This document shows positions 40,862 through 52,043 of a DNA stretch of 52,182 bases, one piece after another. The notes beneath the pieces were generated by a model. It made no database searches. It was not told where the DNA came from and saw nothing but the letters and a program-made list of their open reading frames with translations. The translations under genes were made by a program, and so were the position numbers. This stretch comes from Sphingomonadales bacterium (GTDB lineage Bacteria; Bacteroidota; Bacteroidia; UBA7662): positions 1 to 52,182 of the forward strand of contig VHAX01000013.1 in assembly GCA_016872215.1 (NCBI GenBank). The letters are read 5' to 3'. Positions within the stretch are counted from its first letter, which is position 1, and each line of letters begins with the position of its first letter.

Positions 40862-42994
40862 TTAAGGGGATTTTGGTACGAATCGAGAAAAAAATTGCGC
40901 GCCATACCAACCGGGACCCTGTTTAGCTGGGGAAGCACCTGGAGCCGAACGAATACGCAGCACATACCAACCCGAGGCAGGCATATTAGGCCATTCCCAC
41001 TCGTCGTAGAGGCTTTGATCGCTCAGGGGGTGGGAGCCCAGTATTCGTCCCGTGGGGTCATACAATTCCGCAACGCCAAAGCCCCTGAGGGCTATGGATC
41101 GATCGATGCATAGGGTATTTGCCCTAAAAGTGGCCGTGAAACCGGTATACCCCCCCTTAGCGTCCGATGCTTGTCCACCATAAACCTCCGCAGGCCATGC
41201 CAGGATGTCGGCTTCGGGGTCGAATACAAAGCTGTCGGGCGTAAAAGGTAGGGTAAAGGCGTCTATTCGTGCATGTCCGTTGAAGTCAACCTCAAGGTCG
41301 AGGCTGTCGCTCCCGCCATGGGCCCGCAAAAACAGCCGCTGGGCAAAGGGACGCGCCGAAGGGTCGGGTTCGAGTTGGCGAGTATGCAGCCACAAATCGG
41401 CACCATCGCTGGTCCACCTGAATTGATAGCGCGGGTAGCCACTTTCGTAGATGTAGCGGCGAAAAAAGCCGTCGAGCGAACATTGGCAGGCCTGCTCAAG
41501 AAAGCCCTGCAGTTGGGTGGTGCGTGCGAATCCGAAGCGGATACCAGGGGCTTGCAGGTAGGCCTTGAGCCCTGCGGCCATGACCGAGTCGCCCAGCTGT
41601 CGCCGCAACTGATGCAAAATAAATCCCGCTTTGTGGTAGGTGGTACGCTGACGAAAAATACGTTGGGTAAGGCTGGTGTCGGTCACAAACACCGTATCGG
41701 CCGGCACGCCCAGAGCCGATGTGAGGTTGCTTCTTTTCCACGGAAGAAACCAGTACCCGTTTTCGTGTATGCCCTCGAAGCAGAGGCCCACCATCCAGGT
41801 GGCGAAGCCCTCGTTGAGCCAGATGTCTTGCCAACTTCCGCAGGTTACGGCATTGCCAAACCATTGGTGTGCTAGTTCATGGGCCATCAGATCGTAGCCC
41901 CAGCTGCCCATCGAACTCATGGTGTTGTGTTCCATCCCCCCCGAAAAGATACTGATTTGCATGTGGCCATATTTTTCTTTGGCAAAGGGATAAGGGCCAA
42001 ACCAGTCCGAGAAGTGGCGCAGCATATCGGGTAGCCAGTTGCGTAGGCGGGGAAAGGCCAGGGCGGTGTCGGCGGTGTATACATAATTCAGAACACGAAC
42101 TGTATCGCCCGGGGTTAAAAGGGGTACCATTTGCTCCAGAGTTTCGTAGCGACTCACCGCGGTGCCCAGCAGATAGGGCGGCATACTGTAGTGGTGGTGC
42201 CAGTGGTACAACACCCGTTGTCCGACGGTGTCGATACGTTTGAGTAGTCCCGGCCCACCGGCGCGGAATCCGAGGGGAATATCGGCCACGAAGACGGTGG
42301 TGTCGGCCCGCACGCCGAGGTGCTGGAATGACGGCCACCAGTCGCGGCAGCCGTATGGTTGTGAGAGGGTCCACAACACGGGAATGCTGTCGGCACTGTG
42401 GCGCGCGGTCATGAAGGAACCAAATCCGTTGGGGTTTATGGGGGGCACCCCGGCGTAGCGGATGCGCAAGTCGAAGGGCTGCCAGGCGGGCCATCCTCCG
42501 GGGATGGGGAATGAGAGGGCTAGTTGTAGGGTATCGCGACGAAATGAGAGGGATTGGTCTGACAGCCACACGGAATCGACCTGTAGCGCGCGGTCGAGGT
42601 CAAGGTACAACTCGTTCATCGGAGCATCGAGACTCAATCGATAAAGTACTTGTCCCGCCACATAGCGCTGGTCGGGGTCTAAGCGCACGTTCAGCTCTTG
42701 CTTTTGGATACGTACCGGACTGTAGGTAGTGGGTTGAGATGATTGCCGGTGGTTCGGATCAGTTGTCAACGCCCTACAAATATGTATGTCCAATTCCCCC
42801 GCCGACAGACCGTGCGGTATATTGTGTCTGGCCCGCTCATTGGGTAAATCCTCCCCATGATATTTTGACTGGAGGTTGACTTGTGCGCGGCTTGAGTGGT
42901 GGTGTAGGGATGCAATTGTGAACCCCATTATGAGGAGAACCTGCAAGGGCAACCGGTATCTGGGCCCCGAGTTGGCGAGCAAACGAAGCATCAT
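40862..42994 (-). CDS. Secreted M1 family aminopeptidase
   Basis: The protein has 710 residues. A signal sequence ([22 protein letters not shown]) leads into an aminopeptidase-N-like beta domain. The zinc site is [10 protein letters not shown] ... NEGFATWM, near residue 370, preceded by the substrate motif GGMEHNTM. The last 90 residues ([15 protein letters not shown] ... [14 protein letters not shown]) resemble a type IX secretion sorting domain, so it is probably exported across the outer membrane. It starts 4 nt inside the cyanophycinase-like gene; the two secreted peptidases form an operon. Confidence 0.9.
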   Translation of the reverse strand: MMLRLLANSGPRYRLPLQVLLIMGFTIASLHHHSSRAQVNLQSKYHGEDLPNERARHNIPHGLSAGELDIHICRALTTDPNHRQSSQPTTYSPVRIQKQELNVRLDPDQRYVAGQVLYRLSLDAPMNELYLDLDRALQVDSVWLSDQSLSFRRDTLQLALSFPIPGGWPAWQPFDLRIRYAGVPPINPNGFGSFMTARHSADSIPVLWTLSQPYGCRDWWPSFQHLGVRADTTVFVADIPLGFRAGGPGLLKRIDTVGQRVLYHWHHHYSMPPYLLGTAVSRYETLEQMVPLLTPGDTVRVLNYVYTADTALAFPRLRNWLPDMLRHFSDWFGPYPFAKEKYGHMQISIFSGGMEHNTMSSMGSWGYDLMAHELAHQWFGNAVTCGSWQDIWLNEGFATWMVGLCFEGIHENGYWFLPWKRSNLTSALGVPADTVFVTDTSLTQRIFRQRTTYHKAGFILHQLRRQLGDSVMAAGLKAYLQAPGIRFGFARTTQLQGFLEQACQCSLDGFFRRYIYESGYPRYQFRWTSDGADLWLHTRQLEPDPSARPFAQRLFLRAHGGSDSLDLEVDFNGHARIDAFTLPFTPDSFVFDPEADILAWPAEVYGGQASDAKGGYTGFTATFRANTLCIDRSIALRGFGVAELYDPTGRILGSHPLSDQSLYDEWEWPNMPASGWYVLRIRSAPGASPAKQGPGWYGAQFFSRFVPKSP

Positions 42995-44334
42995 CGATGG
43001 GTGTGCAATAGAACGCGGTTCACCCGACCATCATCGGTGTGCAGCAGATAGGGGCCGCTGGGGTATTGACCGACCGGGAGGCTTCCGGGCCATGGGCCGC
43101 TACTCACAAGCGATCCCCGCACATCGCGCAGACCATAATTCCCTTGGTAGCCGGGCATGTTCAAACGATCGCTGGCGGGATTGGGATACGGACTTAGCCG
43201 CTGGTTGATGTCGCCCCGATCAATGCCGCCGGTCGACAAGCTATCGCAGAACGAAACGGATGTTCCCGGTCCTTCCGAAAATAGGCCTGACTGCACCCAC
43301 CAGTGCACCCATTCGCCTCCACTGCCTTGTCTCCACCCACTCAGATCGAAAGTGTTTGTACCCTGTTGGGTGCCTTTCACTCTGTATACCTTTACGGCTT
43401 GTTCCCCCCTGTTCCATGACAGAGCCACGGATGGTCTCAGCATTTCGGGTTGCCAGGGTGGGATGCAATTACCTTGGGCGAAGTAAGCGTTGTCGTCGCT
43501 CTGCGGAAATCCACCGAAGACCCTTGCCAATCCACCACTATCGATGCATACCGCAGTGTACTCGTCGCACGCGATGGCACGCATCCGCACGCTGCTGTCG
43601 CCCGCTTGTCGACCCATAAAAGCCATGAGGCGCCCCCTGCGGTCGGGGTTATCGAAGTGGGTATCGGTGATGGTTCGGTTGAGGTAGGGCATACGGAGGA
43701 AATCGTTGGAACCAACCGTTGCGGTGTTGTGGTATGGATTGGCGAGCAGGTCGGCCGAAAGGGCTGTGCCGTTGAGTGCCGCGAAGTAGTGCGACCCCAG
43801 AATGGCCATGCCTGCGCTCGTGCCCCCAATAGGCACACCGCGTTGTACTACGGCTTCTTGTAGAGCCTGTTTCAGGGGTGTGTTTTTCCAATAGTTCACA
43901 TAATTGGCCTGGTCGCCCCCGGCGATCCAAATAGCTTCTGCTTCCCGAACACGCCTCAGCACGTAGGGGTCGTAGGCGCTGTTGCGCGCGGGGAGCACAA
44001 GGGTTTCTACTGAATTGACCGTGAGCCCCAGCGTGCTGAAGAGGTAGCTGTTGTAGCCGTTCGACCCGGTGCAGCGCAGTACCAGTACATCTCCCAGGCC
44101 GGATCTTTGCATCCACCAGCGCATGGCGTTGTCGTTTTCGGTCGAGCCACCCATGAGGCAGATGCCCGGAACGACTGCCGTTTGCACATCACTGCTATCG
44201 CCTGTCAGGTAGCTTGTATAGGCCTGGGCTTGGGCCGAACGGGGAGTGGTGACCGAAAGGATCAGAACCGAAAGGATGATATGAAGGCAGGTGATTAAAC
44301 ACAGGGGGTTTTGGGGGTACGGGAACAGGCACAT
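42991..44334 (-). CDS. Cyanophycinase-like peptidase (S51 family), secreted
   Basis: The protein has 447 residues. A signal peptide ([20 protein letters not shown]) is followed by a class-I-amidotransferase-like fold: [28 protein letters not shown] and the nucleophile Ser in [11 protein letters not shown]. This is the S51 pattern of cyanophycinase, which hydrolyses multi-L-arginyl-poly-L-aspartate. In heterotrophs, relatives may act on other aspartyl peptides. The end, [16 protein letters not shown] to the C-terminus, is a type IX sorting domain. It overlaps the M1 peptidase gene by 4 nt. Confidence 0.85.
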   Translation of the reverse strand: MCLFPYPQNPLCLITCLHIILSVLILSVTTPRSAQAQAYTSYLTGDSSDVQTAVVPGICLMGGSTENDNAMRWWMQRSGLGDVLVLRCTGSNGYNSYLFSTLGLTVNSVETLVLPARNSAYDPYVLRRVREAEAIWIAGGDQANYVNYWKNTPLKQALQEAVVQRGVPIGGTSAGMAILGSHYFAALNGTALSADLLANPYHNTATVGSNDFLRMPYLNRTITDTHFDNPDRRGRLMAFMGRQAGDSSVRMRAIACDEYTAVCIDSGGLARVFGGFPQSDDNAYFAQGNCIPPWQPEMLRPSVALSWNRGEQAVKVYRVKGTQQGTNTFDLSGWRQGSGGEWVHWWVQSGLFSEGPGTSVSFCDSLSTGGIDRGDINQRLSPYPNPASDRLNMPGYQGNYGLRDVRGSLVSSGPWPGSLPVGQYPSGPYLLHTDDGRVNRVLLHTHR

Positions 44335-44535
44335 TGGGCTCGGTTATGGAGAGGGGATAAAGTCCCTACAAATCTAATAAGTCACGTAATATGCGTAACT
44401 TCGCACATTATTTACAAAAACCATTTTATTTTGGTTCGAACCGGCCATGTTTTTCAGCTGCAACGTCAACAAAAAGCAATTTGACTGGTTTTATTATCTG
44501 TTTGAACATTTATACTAATATTCCTAAAATAAAAT

Positions 44536-45843
44536 ATGATTGAAACGAATACATCCCACAAAGTAAAAGACATTGAACTTGCTGATTGGGGTCGCAAGGA
44601 GATCCGTTTGGCCGAGGCGGAAATGCCGGGATTGATGGCGCTTCGTGCCGAGTTTGGCGCATCGAAGCCGCTAAAAGGTGCGCGCATCGCGGGCTGTTTG
44701 CATATGACCATTCAGACTGCTGTGCTCATTGAGACCCTGGTGGAACTCGGTGCCGAGGTCAGTTGGTCGAGCTGCAATATTTTCTCGACACAGGACCATG
44801 CCGCCGCGGCCATTGCAGCTGCAGGAATTCCTGTTTATGCCTGGAAGGGCATGTCGGAGGAAGAATATGAGTGGTGCATCGAGCAGACCCTACATGCATT
44901 TGAAGGGAGCAAGCCATTGAATATGATTCTCGATGACGGGGGCGACCTCACCAATGTGGTGTTGGACCGCTATCCGGAGCTGGCGGCTGGCGTACGCGGA
45001 ATCTCGGAGGAAACCACTACCGGGGTGGCACGACTTTATCGCCGAATGCGGGAGGGCACCCTACCCGTGCCGGCCATTAATGTGAACGATTCGGTCACCA
45101 AATCCAAATTCGATAATAAATATGGTTGTCGAGAGTCGGCCGTTGATGCTATTCGTCGCGCCACTGACATTATGATGGCGGGTAAGGTGGTTGTCGTATG
45201 CGGCTACGGAGATGTTGGTAAGGGTACGGCCGAATCGTTTCGGGGTGCGGGCGCACGTGTGATCGTGACCGAAATCGACCCGATTTGTGCCCTGCAGGCG
45301 GCCATGGAAGGTTATGAGGTGAAGCGACTCGATTCGGTGGTTGATCAGGTGGATATCGTGGTGACGGCCACGGGCAACTACAACATCGTGACGCGCGCGC
45401 ATTTTCTGTGTATGAAGGACAAAACAATCGTGTGCAACATTGGGCATTTCGACAACGAAATCGACATGGCCTGGCTGAATGCCAACTATAAGCACATGAA
45501 GTATACTATCAAGCCTCAGGTGGATGTGTATGAGATTGAAGGCAAGGAAATCATCGTATTGGCCGAGGGCCGTCTGGTGAACCTGGGTTGCGCCATGGGC
45601 CACCCCAGTTTTGTGATGTCGAACTCTTTCACCAACCAGACCTTGGCACAGATTGAGCTTTGGAACAGTGCAGGTGGCTACAAAAACGAGGTGTATGTGC
45701 TGCCCAAGCACTTGGATGAGAAGGTGGCGCGCCTGCACCTGTCGAAAATCGGTGTTGAGCTCGAGCAGTTGCGCCCCGAGCAGGCCGAATACATCGGAGT
45801 TGATGCTCTGGGTCCGTTCAAGAACGATATGTATCGCTATTGA
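44536..45843 (+). CDS. ahcY: Adenosylhomocysteinase
   Basis: The protein has 435 residues. It splits S-adenosylhomocysteine into adenosine and homocysteine, clearing the product of methyltransferases. The NAD-binding [19 protein letters not shown], the substrate segment [14 protein letters not shown]-type (here [15 protein letters not shown]), [20 protein letters not shown] and the C-terminal Lys-Tyr end (KNDMYRY) are present. It is preceded by a 200-bp AT-rich gap and followed by tRNA-Gln. Confidence 0.98.
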   Translation: MIETNTSHKVKDIELADWGRKEIRLAEAEMPGLMALRAEFGASKPLKGARIAGCLHMTIQTAVLIETLVELGAEVSWSSCNIFSTQDHAAAAIAAAGIPVYAWKGMSEEEYEWCIEQTLHAFEGSKPLNMILDDGGDLTNVVLDRYPELAAGVRGISEETTTGVARLYRRMREGTLPVPAINVNDSVTKSKFDNKYGCRESAVDAIRRATDIMMAGKVVVVCGYGDVGKGTAESFRGAGARVIVTEIDPICALQAAMEGYEVKRLDSVVDQVDIVVTATGNYNIVTRAHFLCMKDKTIVCNIGHFDNEIDMAWLNANYKHMKYTIKPQVDVYEIEGKEIIVLAEGRLVNLGCAMGHPSFVMSNSFTNQTLAQIELWNSAGGYKNEVYVLPKHLDEKVARLHLSKIGVELEQLRPEQAEYIGVDALGPFKNDMYRY

Positions 45844-45870
45844 CGGCTCGTCACGCCCTCGCTCTCTTGC

Positions 45871-45904
45871 TTTGGGTTTTTCGCGCTTTTTTTTCGTACC
45901 TTTG
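45871..45904 (+). promoter_or_regulatory. Promoter of tRNA-Gln
   Basis: TTTG (45871-45874) and TACCTTTG (45897-45904) are separated by 22 nt, close to the Bacteroidota consensus. The tRNA begins 30 nt further on. Confidence 0.55.
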
Positions 45905-45934
45905 CGCGCCCTGTGGATGGTGGGGCATCTTTAC

Positions 45935-46007
45935 TGGCCGATGGTGTAACTGGCAACACGTCTGATTTTGGTTCAGAAGAGTCTAGGTTCGACCCCTAGT
46001 CGGCCAA
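45935..46007 (+). tRNA. tRNA-Gln (anticodon UUG)
   Basis: This is 73 nt long. The acceptor stem TGGCCGA pairs with TCGGCCA. The anticodon stem TCTGA/TCAGA encloses the loop TTTTGGT with anticodon TTG. The T arm has CTAGG TTCGACC CCTAG. CCA is not encoded. It stands alone, with a promoter upstream and a terminator right behind. Confidence 0.96.
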
Positions 46008-46010
46008 CAA

Positions 46011-46037
46011 AAACCGCCCTTGTGGCGGTTTTTTTTG
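46011..46037 (+). terminator. Rho-independent terminator after tRNA-Gln
   Basis: AAACCGCC (46011-46018), a 5-nt loop and GGCGGTTT (46024-46031) are followed by a run of T. It starts 3 nt after the tRNA 3' end. Confidence 0.9.
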
Positions 46038-46212
46038 TGGAAATGAGTTTGGAATAGGATGCAAAGAAATCCCCCCGATTTTTCTACATTTGATCTGTGC
46101 GTATTTGTCAAAGTAAATCCCTGAATTCCAAAATAGTAAGGCCATTGAAGTATCTGTGAGAACCTTACTCAGATCTCATCAAAAAGCCCGTTGAACAGGT
46201 CATAAAAGTTGA

Positions 46213-47337
46213 ATGATGAATAAGAACGAATGGATGGAGCCCGTGCAGGGGGTGATGGCACAGGTTGTGGCCGGGCACACGGTAGGTCAGTTGCTTTTGG
46301 TGGCTACACTCTTGCTGCTGGCCTTCCTATTGAAGCGCAGAGGGGCGCGGATTGTAAACCAGCTTGTGTTTAGGGCCTTTGATTCAACAAGTGTGCAGGG
46401 CGACGAGCAGCGGAGGAACCGCGATGAGTTTGTGCAGATGCTGTCGCTGCCCATGCAGGCCTTTAGCATGGCTTTGGTCTTTTATCTCTGCTTCACACTG
46501 TTGAATATACCCCAGACAGTGCGGGTCTTTGAAAAGGACCTGCGTGTGCATCACTTTGCAGACATGTTTATGCAGTTGCTGCTGATTGTGCGCCTGATCC
46601 GCCTCTTACTTGGCCTAACCACATTCCTTGGCGTGTATTGGACCCGAAGAGCGGAGGGTGGATTCATCCGGCTCGACAAGCAAATGATACCGTTTACGGT
46701 AGACGGCATCAAGATACTACTGGTCATTTTCGGAATTTTACTGGCGGCAGGTGGGGTGTTTGATGCCGATGTGACAGCTTTGATTGGTGGACTGGGAATC
46801 GGTGGACTGGCAGTGGCTCTGGCGGCTCAGGAAAGCCTGGCCAACTTGCTCGGCTCGTTCACCATTTTCTTGGACAAGCCATTTCAGGTCGGTGACAGTG
46901 TGGAATTCAGCGGCGTTTCCGGCACTATAGAAAAGGTCGGCTTTCGGTCGACACGTATTCGTACGCTCGACAAGACCCTGTTAACCGTACCCAATAAGAA
47001 CCTTGTAGGTGCCCCGCTCAACAACATGAGTGAGGGCACGCAAAAGAGGGCCCGATTCCAGTTGACGTTGAATGCTACAACACCTGCCGACGCGTTGAAG
47101 GCTATAGTAGTCGAGATCCGCACGGCCTTGACAGAGCACCCACAGATTGAGCATGGGGCTCAGGTTCATTTCTTCGACTACACCGAAAAGGGGTATGTGG
47201 TGCAGGTAAATTACCTCGTGAATACGGGTAGCCATGAGGTCTATTGCGGCGTGCGCGAGGAGGTTAACTTCAGGATATATGATATCATCCGCCAAAACGG
47301 AAGCACCTTGGCGATGGACAGCAGGTCCAACGCCTAG
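46213..47337 (+). CDS. MscS-family mechanosensitive channel
   Basis: The protein has 374 residues. Hydrophobic helices lie near 25-40, 80-100, 115-140 and 165-190. The pore helix and following beta domain are recognisable in GGLGIGGLAVALAAQESLAN and LGSFTIFLDKPFQVGDSVEF, then GTIEKVGFRSTRIRT and VPNKNLV. These are the MscS core. It would release solutes on hypo-osmotic shock. The start could be either of the two adjacent ATGs. It stands alone. Confidence 0.93.
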   Translation: MMNKNEWMEPVQGVMAQVVAGHTVGQLLLVATLLLLAFLLKRRGARIVNQLVFRAFDSTSVQGDEQRRNRDEFVQMLSLPMQAFSMALVFYLCFTLLNIPQTVRVFEKDLRVHHFADMFMQLLLIVRLIRLLLGLTTFLGVYWTRRAEGGFIRLDKQMIPFTVDGIKILLVIFGILLAAGGVFDADVTALIGGLGIGGLAVALAAQESLANLLGSFTIFLDKPFQVGDSVEFSGVSGTIEKVGFRSTRIRTLDKTLLTVPNKNLVGAPLNNMSEGTQKRARFQLTLNATTPADALKAIVVEIRTALTEHPQIEHGAQVHFFDYTEKGYVVQVNYLVNTGSHEVYCGVREEVNFRIYDIIRQNGSTLAMDSRSNA

Positions 47338-47483
47338 GTTGTGCGTAGAAGAGTAACCCGGTTAAATCCGCTATCCCCGGTTTTCCATTACATTATTAGA
47401 AATTGTAATCGCCCTGCATCATTATCAGTCGTTTGCTTTCGTAAGCGCACACATGGCTCTTCCCAATAGCCCCCTAATTTCCC

Positions 47484-47491
47484 TATTTTTG
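47484..47491 (+). promoter_or_regulatory. -7 box of glyS-metG promoter
   Basis: TATTTTTG fits TAnnTTTG and lies 17 nt before the glyS ATG at 47509. A matching -33 element is not obvious. Confidence 0.45.
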
Positions 47492-47508
47492 TCGACCTAC
47501 TCCCAATC

Positions 47509-49077
47509 ATGAGCGTTGAAGACTCCTTTAAGAATGTAATTGCCCACGCCAAGGAATACGGATTCGTGTTTCCGTCGAGCGAATTGTACGATGGGTTGTC
47601 GGCGGTCTACGACTACGGACAGGCCGGAGCGGCCCTCAAAAACAACATCCGCAACTATTGGTGGAAGTCGATGGTTCAGCTCCACGAGAACATCGTGGGA
47701 ATAGATGCTGCTATTTTTATGCATCCTACGATCTGGAAAGCGTCGGGGCATGTCGACGCGTTCAATGATCCGTTGATCGACAACAAGGACTCGCGCAAAC
47801 GATACCGGGCCGATGTGTTGATTGAAGAACAAATCGCAAAAATCAGCGCGAAAATCGATAAAGAGGTGGAAAAGGGACGTGCCCGCTTTGGGGATGCCTT
47901 CGACGAAGTTCAATTTAGGGCCACAAACCCGAATGTGCTCCGCAACCGCGAAAAAATCGAGGAAATTGAGCGCCGAATGAAAGGGGCCCTGGATGCCGAC
48001 GACCTTCAATCCCTCAAACAGCTCATCGAAGACCTCGAAGTGGCTTGTCCTATCAGCGGCACCCGCAATTGGACCGATGTGCGGCAGTTCAACCTTATGT
48101 TCAGCACGGAAATGGGAGCTGTGAGCGGTGAATCGGGTACAATCTACCTGAGGCCCGAAACCGCCCAGGGAATTTTCGTGAATTTCTCGAACGTACAAAA
48201 ATCTGGGCGCATGAAAGTGCCCTTTGGCATCGCTCAAACAGGCAAGGCTTTCCGCAACGAAATCGTGGCAAGACAGTTTATTTTCCGTATGCGCGAGTTT
48301 GAGCAAATGGAAATGCAGTTTTTTGTGCGTCCAGGTACCGAAATGCAATGGTATTCTTATTGGAAGCAGGCGCGTATGCGGTGGCACGAACAACTGGGTA
48401 TGGGAATGGATGCGTACCGCTACCATGATCACCTGAAGCTGGCGCACTATGCCAATGCAGCCTGTGATATTGAATTTGCCTTCCCCTTCGGTTTTAAGGA
48501 ATTGGAGGGCATCCACTCGAGAACAGATTTTGATTTGAGTAGCCATGAGCGCCACAGCGGTAAAAAGTTAAGGTATTTCGATCCGGAAACCAATGAATCG
48601 TATGTGCCTTATGTGGTAGAAACTTCCATAGGCCTCGATCGCATATTCCTGGCGGTATTGTCGCGCGCCTATACCGAAGAGCGCCTGCCCGATGGCAGTG
48701 AGCGGACTGTTTTGCGTATCCCGCCCTTTTTGGCCCCCATACAGGTGGCCGTACTGCCACTGGTGAAGAAGGACGGACTGCCCGAGTTTGCCCTCACTGT
48801 TCTCGATGCTTTGCGCTATCGCTATCAGGTTCAATACGACGATAAGGATAGCATTGGTAAACGCTACCGCCGGCAAGATGCTTTGGGCACCCCGATGTGT
48901 GTAACCATCGACCACCAGTCGCTCGAAGACGGCCAGGTTACGGTGCGGGTTCGCGACACCATGCAACAGGAAAGGCTAACATTGGAGGGGTTATTCTCCT
49001 TTTTGGAGCGAGAAGTGGGCCTCGAGCCCGTATTGCGTGCATTGCACGAACGGCAGTCGGAGGGCCTTCCCGCTTGA
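47509..49077 (+). CDS. glyS: Glycyl-tRNA synthetase (single-chain, class II)
   Basis: The protein has 522 residues, of the eukaryote/archaea-like alpha2 type found in many Bacteroidota rather than the alpha2-beta2 enzyme. YGFVFPSSELYDGLSAVYDYG, the class II motif 2 (GKAFRNEIVARQFIFRMREFEQMEMQFF) and motif 3 (ETSIGLDRIFLAVLSRAY) are clear. The C-terminal anticodon domain contains VAVLPLVKKDGLPE. The stop TGA overlaps the TTG start of metG. Confidence 0.97.
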   Translation: MSVEDSFKNVIAHAKEYGFVFPSSELYDGLSAVYDYGQAGAALKNNIRNYWWKSMVQLHENIVGIDAAIFMHPTIWKASGHVDAFNDPLIDNKDSRKRYRADVLIEEQIAKISAKIDKEVEKGRARFGDAFDEVQFRATNPNVLRNREKIEEIERRMKGALDADDLQSLKQLIEDLEVACPISGTRNWTDVRQFNLMFSTEMGAVSGESGTIYLRPETAQGIFVNFSNVQKSGRMKVPFGIAQTGKAFRNEIVARQFIFRMREFEQMEMQFFVRPGTEMQWYSYWKQARMRWHEQLGMGMDAYRYHDHLKLAHYANAACDIEFAFPFGFKELEGIHSRTDFDLSSHERHSGKKLRYFDPETNESYVPYVVETSIGLDRIFLAVLSRAYTEERLPDGSERTVLRIPPFLAPIQVAVLPLVKKDGLPEFALTVLDALRYRYQVQYDDKDSIGKRYRRQDALGTPMCVTIDHQSLEDGQVTVRVRDTMQQERLTLEGLFSFLEREVGLEPVLRALHERQSEGLPA

Positions 49078-51248
49078 CGCGTTATTTAGTTACCGCCGCG
49101 CTTCCCTATGCCAACGGACCCATTCATCTCGGACATTTGGCAGGGTGCTACCTCCCTGCGGATGTGTACGTGCGTTGGCTGAAGGCACGGGGTGAGGAGG
49201 TTTTGCTGATATGCGGTACCGATGAACACGGCGTGGCTATAGAATTGCGGGCCCGTAAGGAGGGTTGCACACCCACGGAGTTGGTTGACCGCTATTATAC
49301 CCAAATCAAAAAGTCGTTCGATGATTTCGGCATTGAATTTAGTCACTTTTCCCGCACAAGTCGCCCCATTCACCACGAAACTGCCACGGATTTCTTCAGG
49401 TCGCTCTATGAAAAGGGGGTATTTGAAGAACGGGTAACCGAACAATTCTATGATGAAGAAGCAGGGCAATTTCTAGCCGATCGCTATTTAATCGGGGTTT
49501 GTCCGAAGTGCAGTTTCGACCAGGCCTATGGTGACCAATGCGAGCGCTGCGGCTCGTCGCTCTCACCCGATGAGCTTATCAAACCCCGATCCGCATTGAG
49601 TGGCGCCACCCCGGTTCTCCGGTCGACCCGCAACTGGTTTCTGCCGATGGACAAGCTCGCTGAGGGCTCGGTGTTTCGCACTTATGCGGAGCGTGTAGCC
49701 AACTGGCGCTCCCATGTGCGTGGTCAATTTAACAGCTGGATCAACCAAGGGCTGATGGCACGCAGCATGACGCGCGACCTCAACTGGGGAATTCCAGTAC
49801 CGCTGAAGGGTGCCGAAGGAAAGGTATTGTATGTGTGGTTTGATGCACCTATTGGCTACATCAGCGCCACCCGGGAGTATTTCCGGCTTCAAGGGGGCGT
49901 GGACAGCGAGGAGGCTTGGAAAACCTGGTGGCAATCGCCCGATACGCAACTCGTGCATTTTATCGGGAAGGACAACATCGTATTTCATACCATCATTTTT
50001 CCGATGATTCTTGCCGAGCAGGGTTCCTATGTGCTGCCTGCACAGGTTCCCGCCAATGAATTCCTCAATTTGGAAGGCGAAAAAATCAGCACATCACGCA
50101 ACCACGCGATTTGGCTGCATGAATATTTGGTTGATCTGCCGGGGCGGCAAGATGAATTGCGTTATGTGTTGACTGCTATCGCGCCGGAGAGTAAGGACAG
50201 CGATTTTACCTGGCTCGACTACCAGGCGCGGGTGAACAATGAGCTGGTTGCGATCTTGGGTAATTTTGTGAACCGCGTGATGGTGCTGACGCATAAGTTC
50301 TGCAACGGACGGGTTCCCGATCCTGCAACGGGTCATGCATTGAGTGTCGACCTCCACCCTGCCCTCGAGAGCTGCTGGCTGGAGGTCGACAATGCCCGCG
50401 AGGAATTATACGCCCTTATGGGTGAATTTCGCTTGCGCGAGGCGCAGGTGGCGATGATGCGTTTGGCACGCGCCGGCAATAAGTTCCTGGCGGAAACTGA
50501 GCCATGGAAGCGGGTGAAGGAGGATCCCCAGACAGCAGCGGGCATATTATATGTAGGCCTTCAGATTTGCGCCCACCTGGCGGTGGCATGCGAGCCCTTT
50601 TTGCCGGCCACGTCTCAGAAAATACGTGGACAATTGGGGTGGAACACCTTATCAGCCGAGTTTATTCGCGAGTGGTGGATCGATTGCGCTTCCACATCGG
50701 ATTGTAGAGATCGTCACAACCCCCACTTGTTGGGCTCTGAACAAGAGCTGGGCGCTGCCGTGCATTTGTTCACTCCGATCTCCAACGAGCAAATCCAGCC
50801 GCTGCGCGATCGTCTGGTACGTTTCTCGACCGCTCAAGGTGAATCCGCGGATGCTCAAGCTGTACAATCAAAAAACCAAAACAACACGGAAATGGAATAC
50901 GAAAAGTTTGTGCCGGTGAAACCGGAGGTGGCGTATCCCGATTTTGAGAAACTCGATTTGCGCGTGGCGCAGATTCGATCCGCTGAACGGGTGGAAGGAG
51001 CCGATAAACTGCTGAAGCTGGACATCGGTTTGGGCTTTGAACAAAGGGTGGTGGTGAGTGGAATTGCCCAATATTTTGAGCCCGAAGGCCTGGTCGGACA
51101 AAAAGTAGTGCTTCTGGCGAACCTGGCTCCGCGCAAGATCAGGGGACAGATGTCGCAGGGTATGATTCTACTGGCTGAAAATTCTGATGGCCGTCTGGTT
51201 TTTGCAAGACCCGATGCTGATGCAGAACCCGGGGCTGTAATTCGTTAA
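49074..51248 (+). CDS. metG: Methionyl-tRNA synthetase
   Basis: The protein has 724 residues with a TTG start at 49074. The TTG overlaps the glyS stop (TTGA) and gives the normal beginning (TRYLVTAALPYANGPIHLGH); there is no suitable ATG. HLGH at 18-21 is the first class I signature. A zinc knuckle with CPKC and CERC follows near 145-165, KISTSRN is the second signature, and a C-terminal tRNA-binding domain starts around FEKLDLRVAQIRSAERVEGA. The weak start and stop overlap suggest translation coupled to glyS. Confidence 0.95.
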   Translation: MTRYLVTAALPYANGPIHLGHLAGCYLPADVYVRWLKARGEEVLLICGTDEHGVAIELRARKEGCTPTELVDRYYTQIKKSFDDFGIEFSHFSRTSRPIHHETATDFFRSLYEKGVFEERVTEQFYDEEAGQFLADRYLIGVCPKCSFDQAYGDQCERCGSSLSPDELIKPRSALSGATPVLRSTRNWFLPMDKLAEGSVFRTYAERVANWRSHVRGQFNSWINQGLMARSMTRDLNWGIPVPLKGAEGKVLYVWFDAPIGYISATREYFRLQGGVDSEEAWKTWWQSPDTQLVHFIGKDNIVFHTIIFPMILAEQGSYVLPAQVPANEFLNLEGEKISTSRNHAIWLHEYLVDLPGRQDELRYVLTAIAPESKDSDFTWLDYQARVNNELVAILGNFVNRVMVLTHKFCNGRVPDPATGHALSVDLHPALESCWLEVDNAREELYALMGEFRLREAQVAMMRLARAGNKFLAETEPWKRVKEDPQTAAGILYVGLQICAHLAVACEPFLPATSQKIRGQLGWNTLSAEFIREWWIDCASTSDCRDRHNPHLLGSEQELGAAVHLFTPISNEQIQPLRDRLVRFSTAQGESADAQAVQSKNQNNTEMEYEKFVPVKPEVAYPDFEKLDLRVAQIRSAERVEGADKLLKLDIGLGFEQRVVVSGIAQYFEPEGLVGQKVVLLANLAPRKIRGQMSQGMILLAENSDGRLVFARPDADAEPGAVIR

Positions 51249-51269
51249 GCCTGTTGTTGCGCTTTGACC

Positions 51270-52043
51270 ATGGGTTTTTTTCGCGATTCATTCGGACATT
51301 GGTACCTCGCAAAGCGCCTGCTCTATATGGTGGTGGGGGCGTATGGATACATCGGTCTGAATATCCGCAACCGCATGGTGATCCGGGGCAGTCGTAATTT
51401 GAAGGGACTACCCGAACAGAATGTATTGTTTGTGAGTAACCACCAGACTTATTTCCGCGACGTTATGGCCATGTTGCATGTGATGTGTGCGGTACGATGG
51501 CGGATGTTCGACCATCTGGGCCTCCCCATTTATCTGCTTACGCCCCGTTCGCGCGTGTATTTTGTGGCGGCTGAGGAAACAATGAAACGGGGAGGGTGGC
51601 TTCCCAAACTATTTGCCCTAGGGGGAGCCATCACCGTCACCCGAACCTGGCGCAACGAGAGTAAGGAGGTGAGTCGAAAGGTGGTGAAAACGGATATCGA
51701 CAACATCAATCGTGCGCTTGCCGAGGGTTGGGTGATTACTTTTCCACAGGGAACAACAGCTGCTTTTGCACCTGGGCGCAAGGGTACGGCCCACATTATC
51801 CGGCAGAACCGCCCGGTGGTGGTGCCCGTGGTGATTGACGGATTTCGCCGGGCCTTCGATAAGAAGGGACTGTTGTTGAAGAAGAAGGGTGTTCGTTTGA
51901 AAATGACATTTAAACCCCCGATGGAATTCGACTATGAGGCTTCCAACGAGGAAATTTTGGAACGGGTTATGGATGCTATTGAGCAGTCGGATAGGTTTCG
52001 CTTTTTGCACTACCGAAAATCCGGATCAGACGAATCACAGTAG
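51270..52043 (+). CDS. Lysophospholipid acyltransferase (PlsC-like)
   Basis: The protein has 257 residues from the ATG at 51270. The acyltransferase motif reads SNHQTYFRDVM, which is H-X5-D (His58, Asp64) rather than the usual H-X4-D; a similar HQTYFxD occurs in Bacteroidota relatives as I recall them. Motif III is TFPQGTTAAF, and PVVVPVVIDGFRRAF follows. The protein would acylate lysophosphatidic acid or another lysolipid at the inner membrane. It is 21 nt after metG on the same strand. Confidence 0.85.
   Translation: MGFFRDSFGHWYLAKRLLYMVVGAYGYIGLNIRNRMVIRGSRNLKGLPEQNVLFVSNHQTYFRDVMAMLHVMCAVRWRMFDHLGLPIYLLTPRSRVYFVAAEETMKRGGWLPKLFALGGAITVTRTWRNESKEVSRKVVKTDIDNINRALAEGWVITFPQGTTAAFAPGRKGTAHIIRQNRPVVVPVVIDGFRRAFDKKGLLLKKKGVRLKMTFKPPMEFDYEASNEEILERVMDAIEQSDRFRFLHYRKSGSDESQ

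Noticed and set aside
45061-45738. 225-codon frame antisense to ahcY
   Set aside because: The sense gene is certain and the frame has no promoter or recognisable domain.
47497-48555. 352-codon frame antisense to glyS
   Set aside because: The sense frame is glycyl-tRNA synthetase with all motifs; the antisense frame is a by-product of codon bias.
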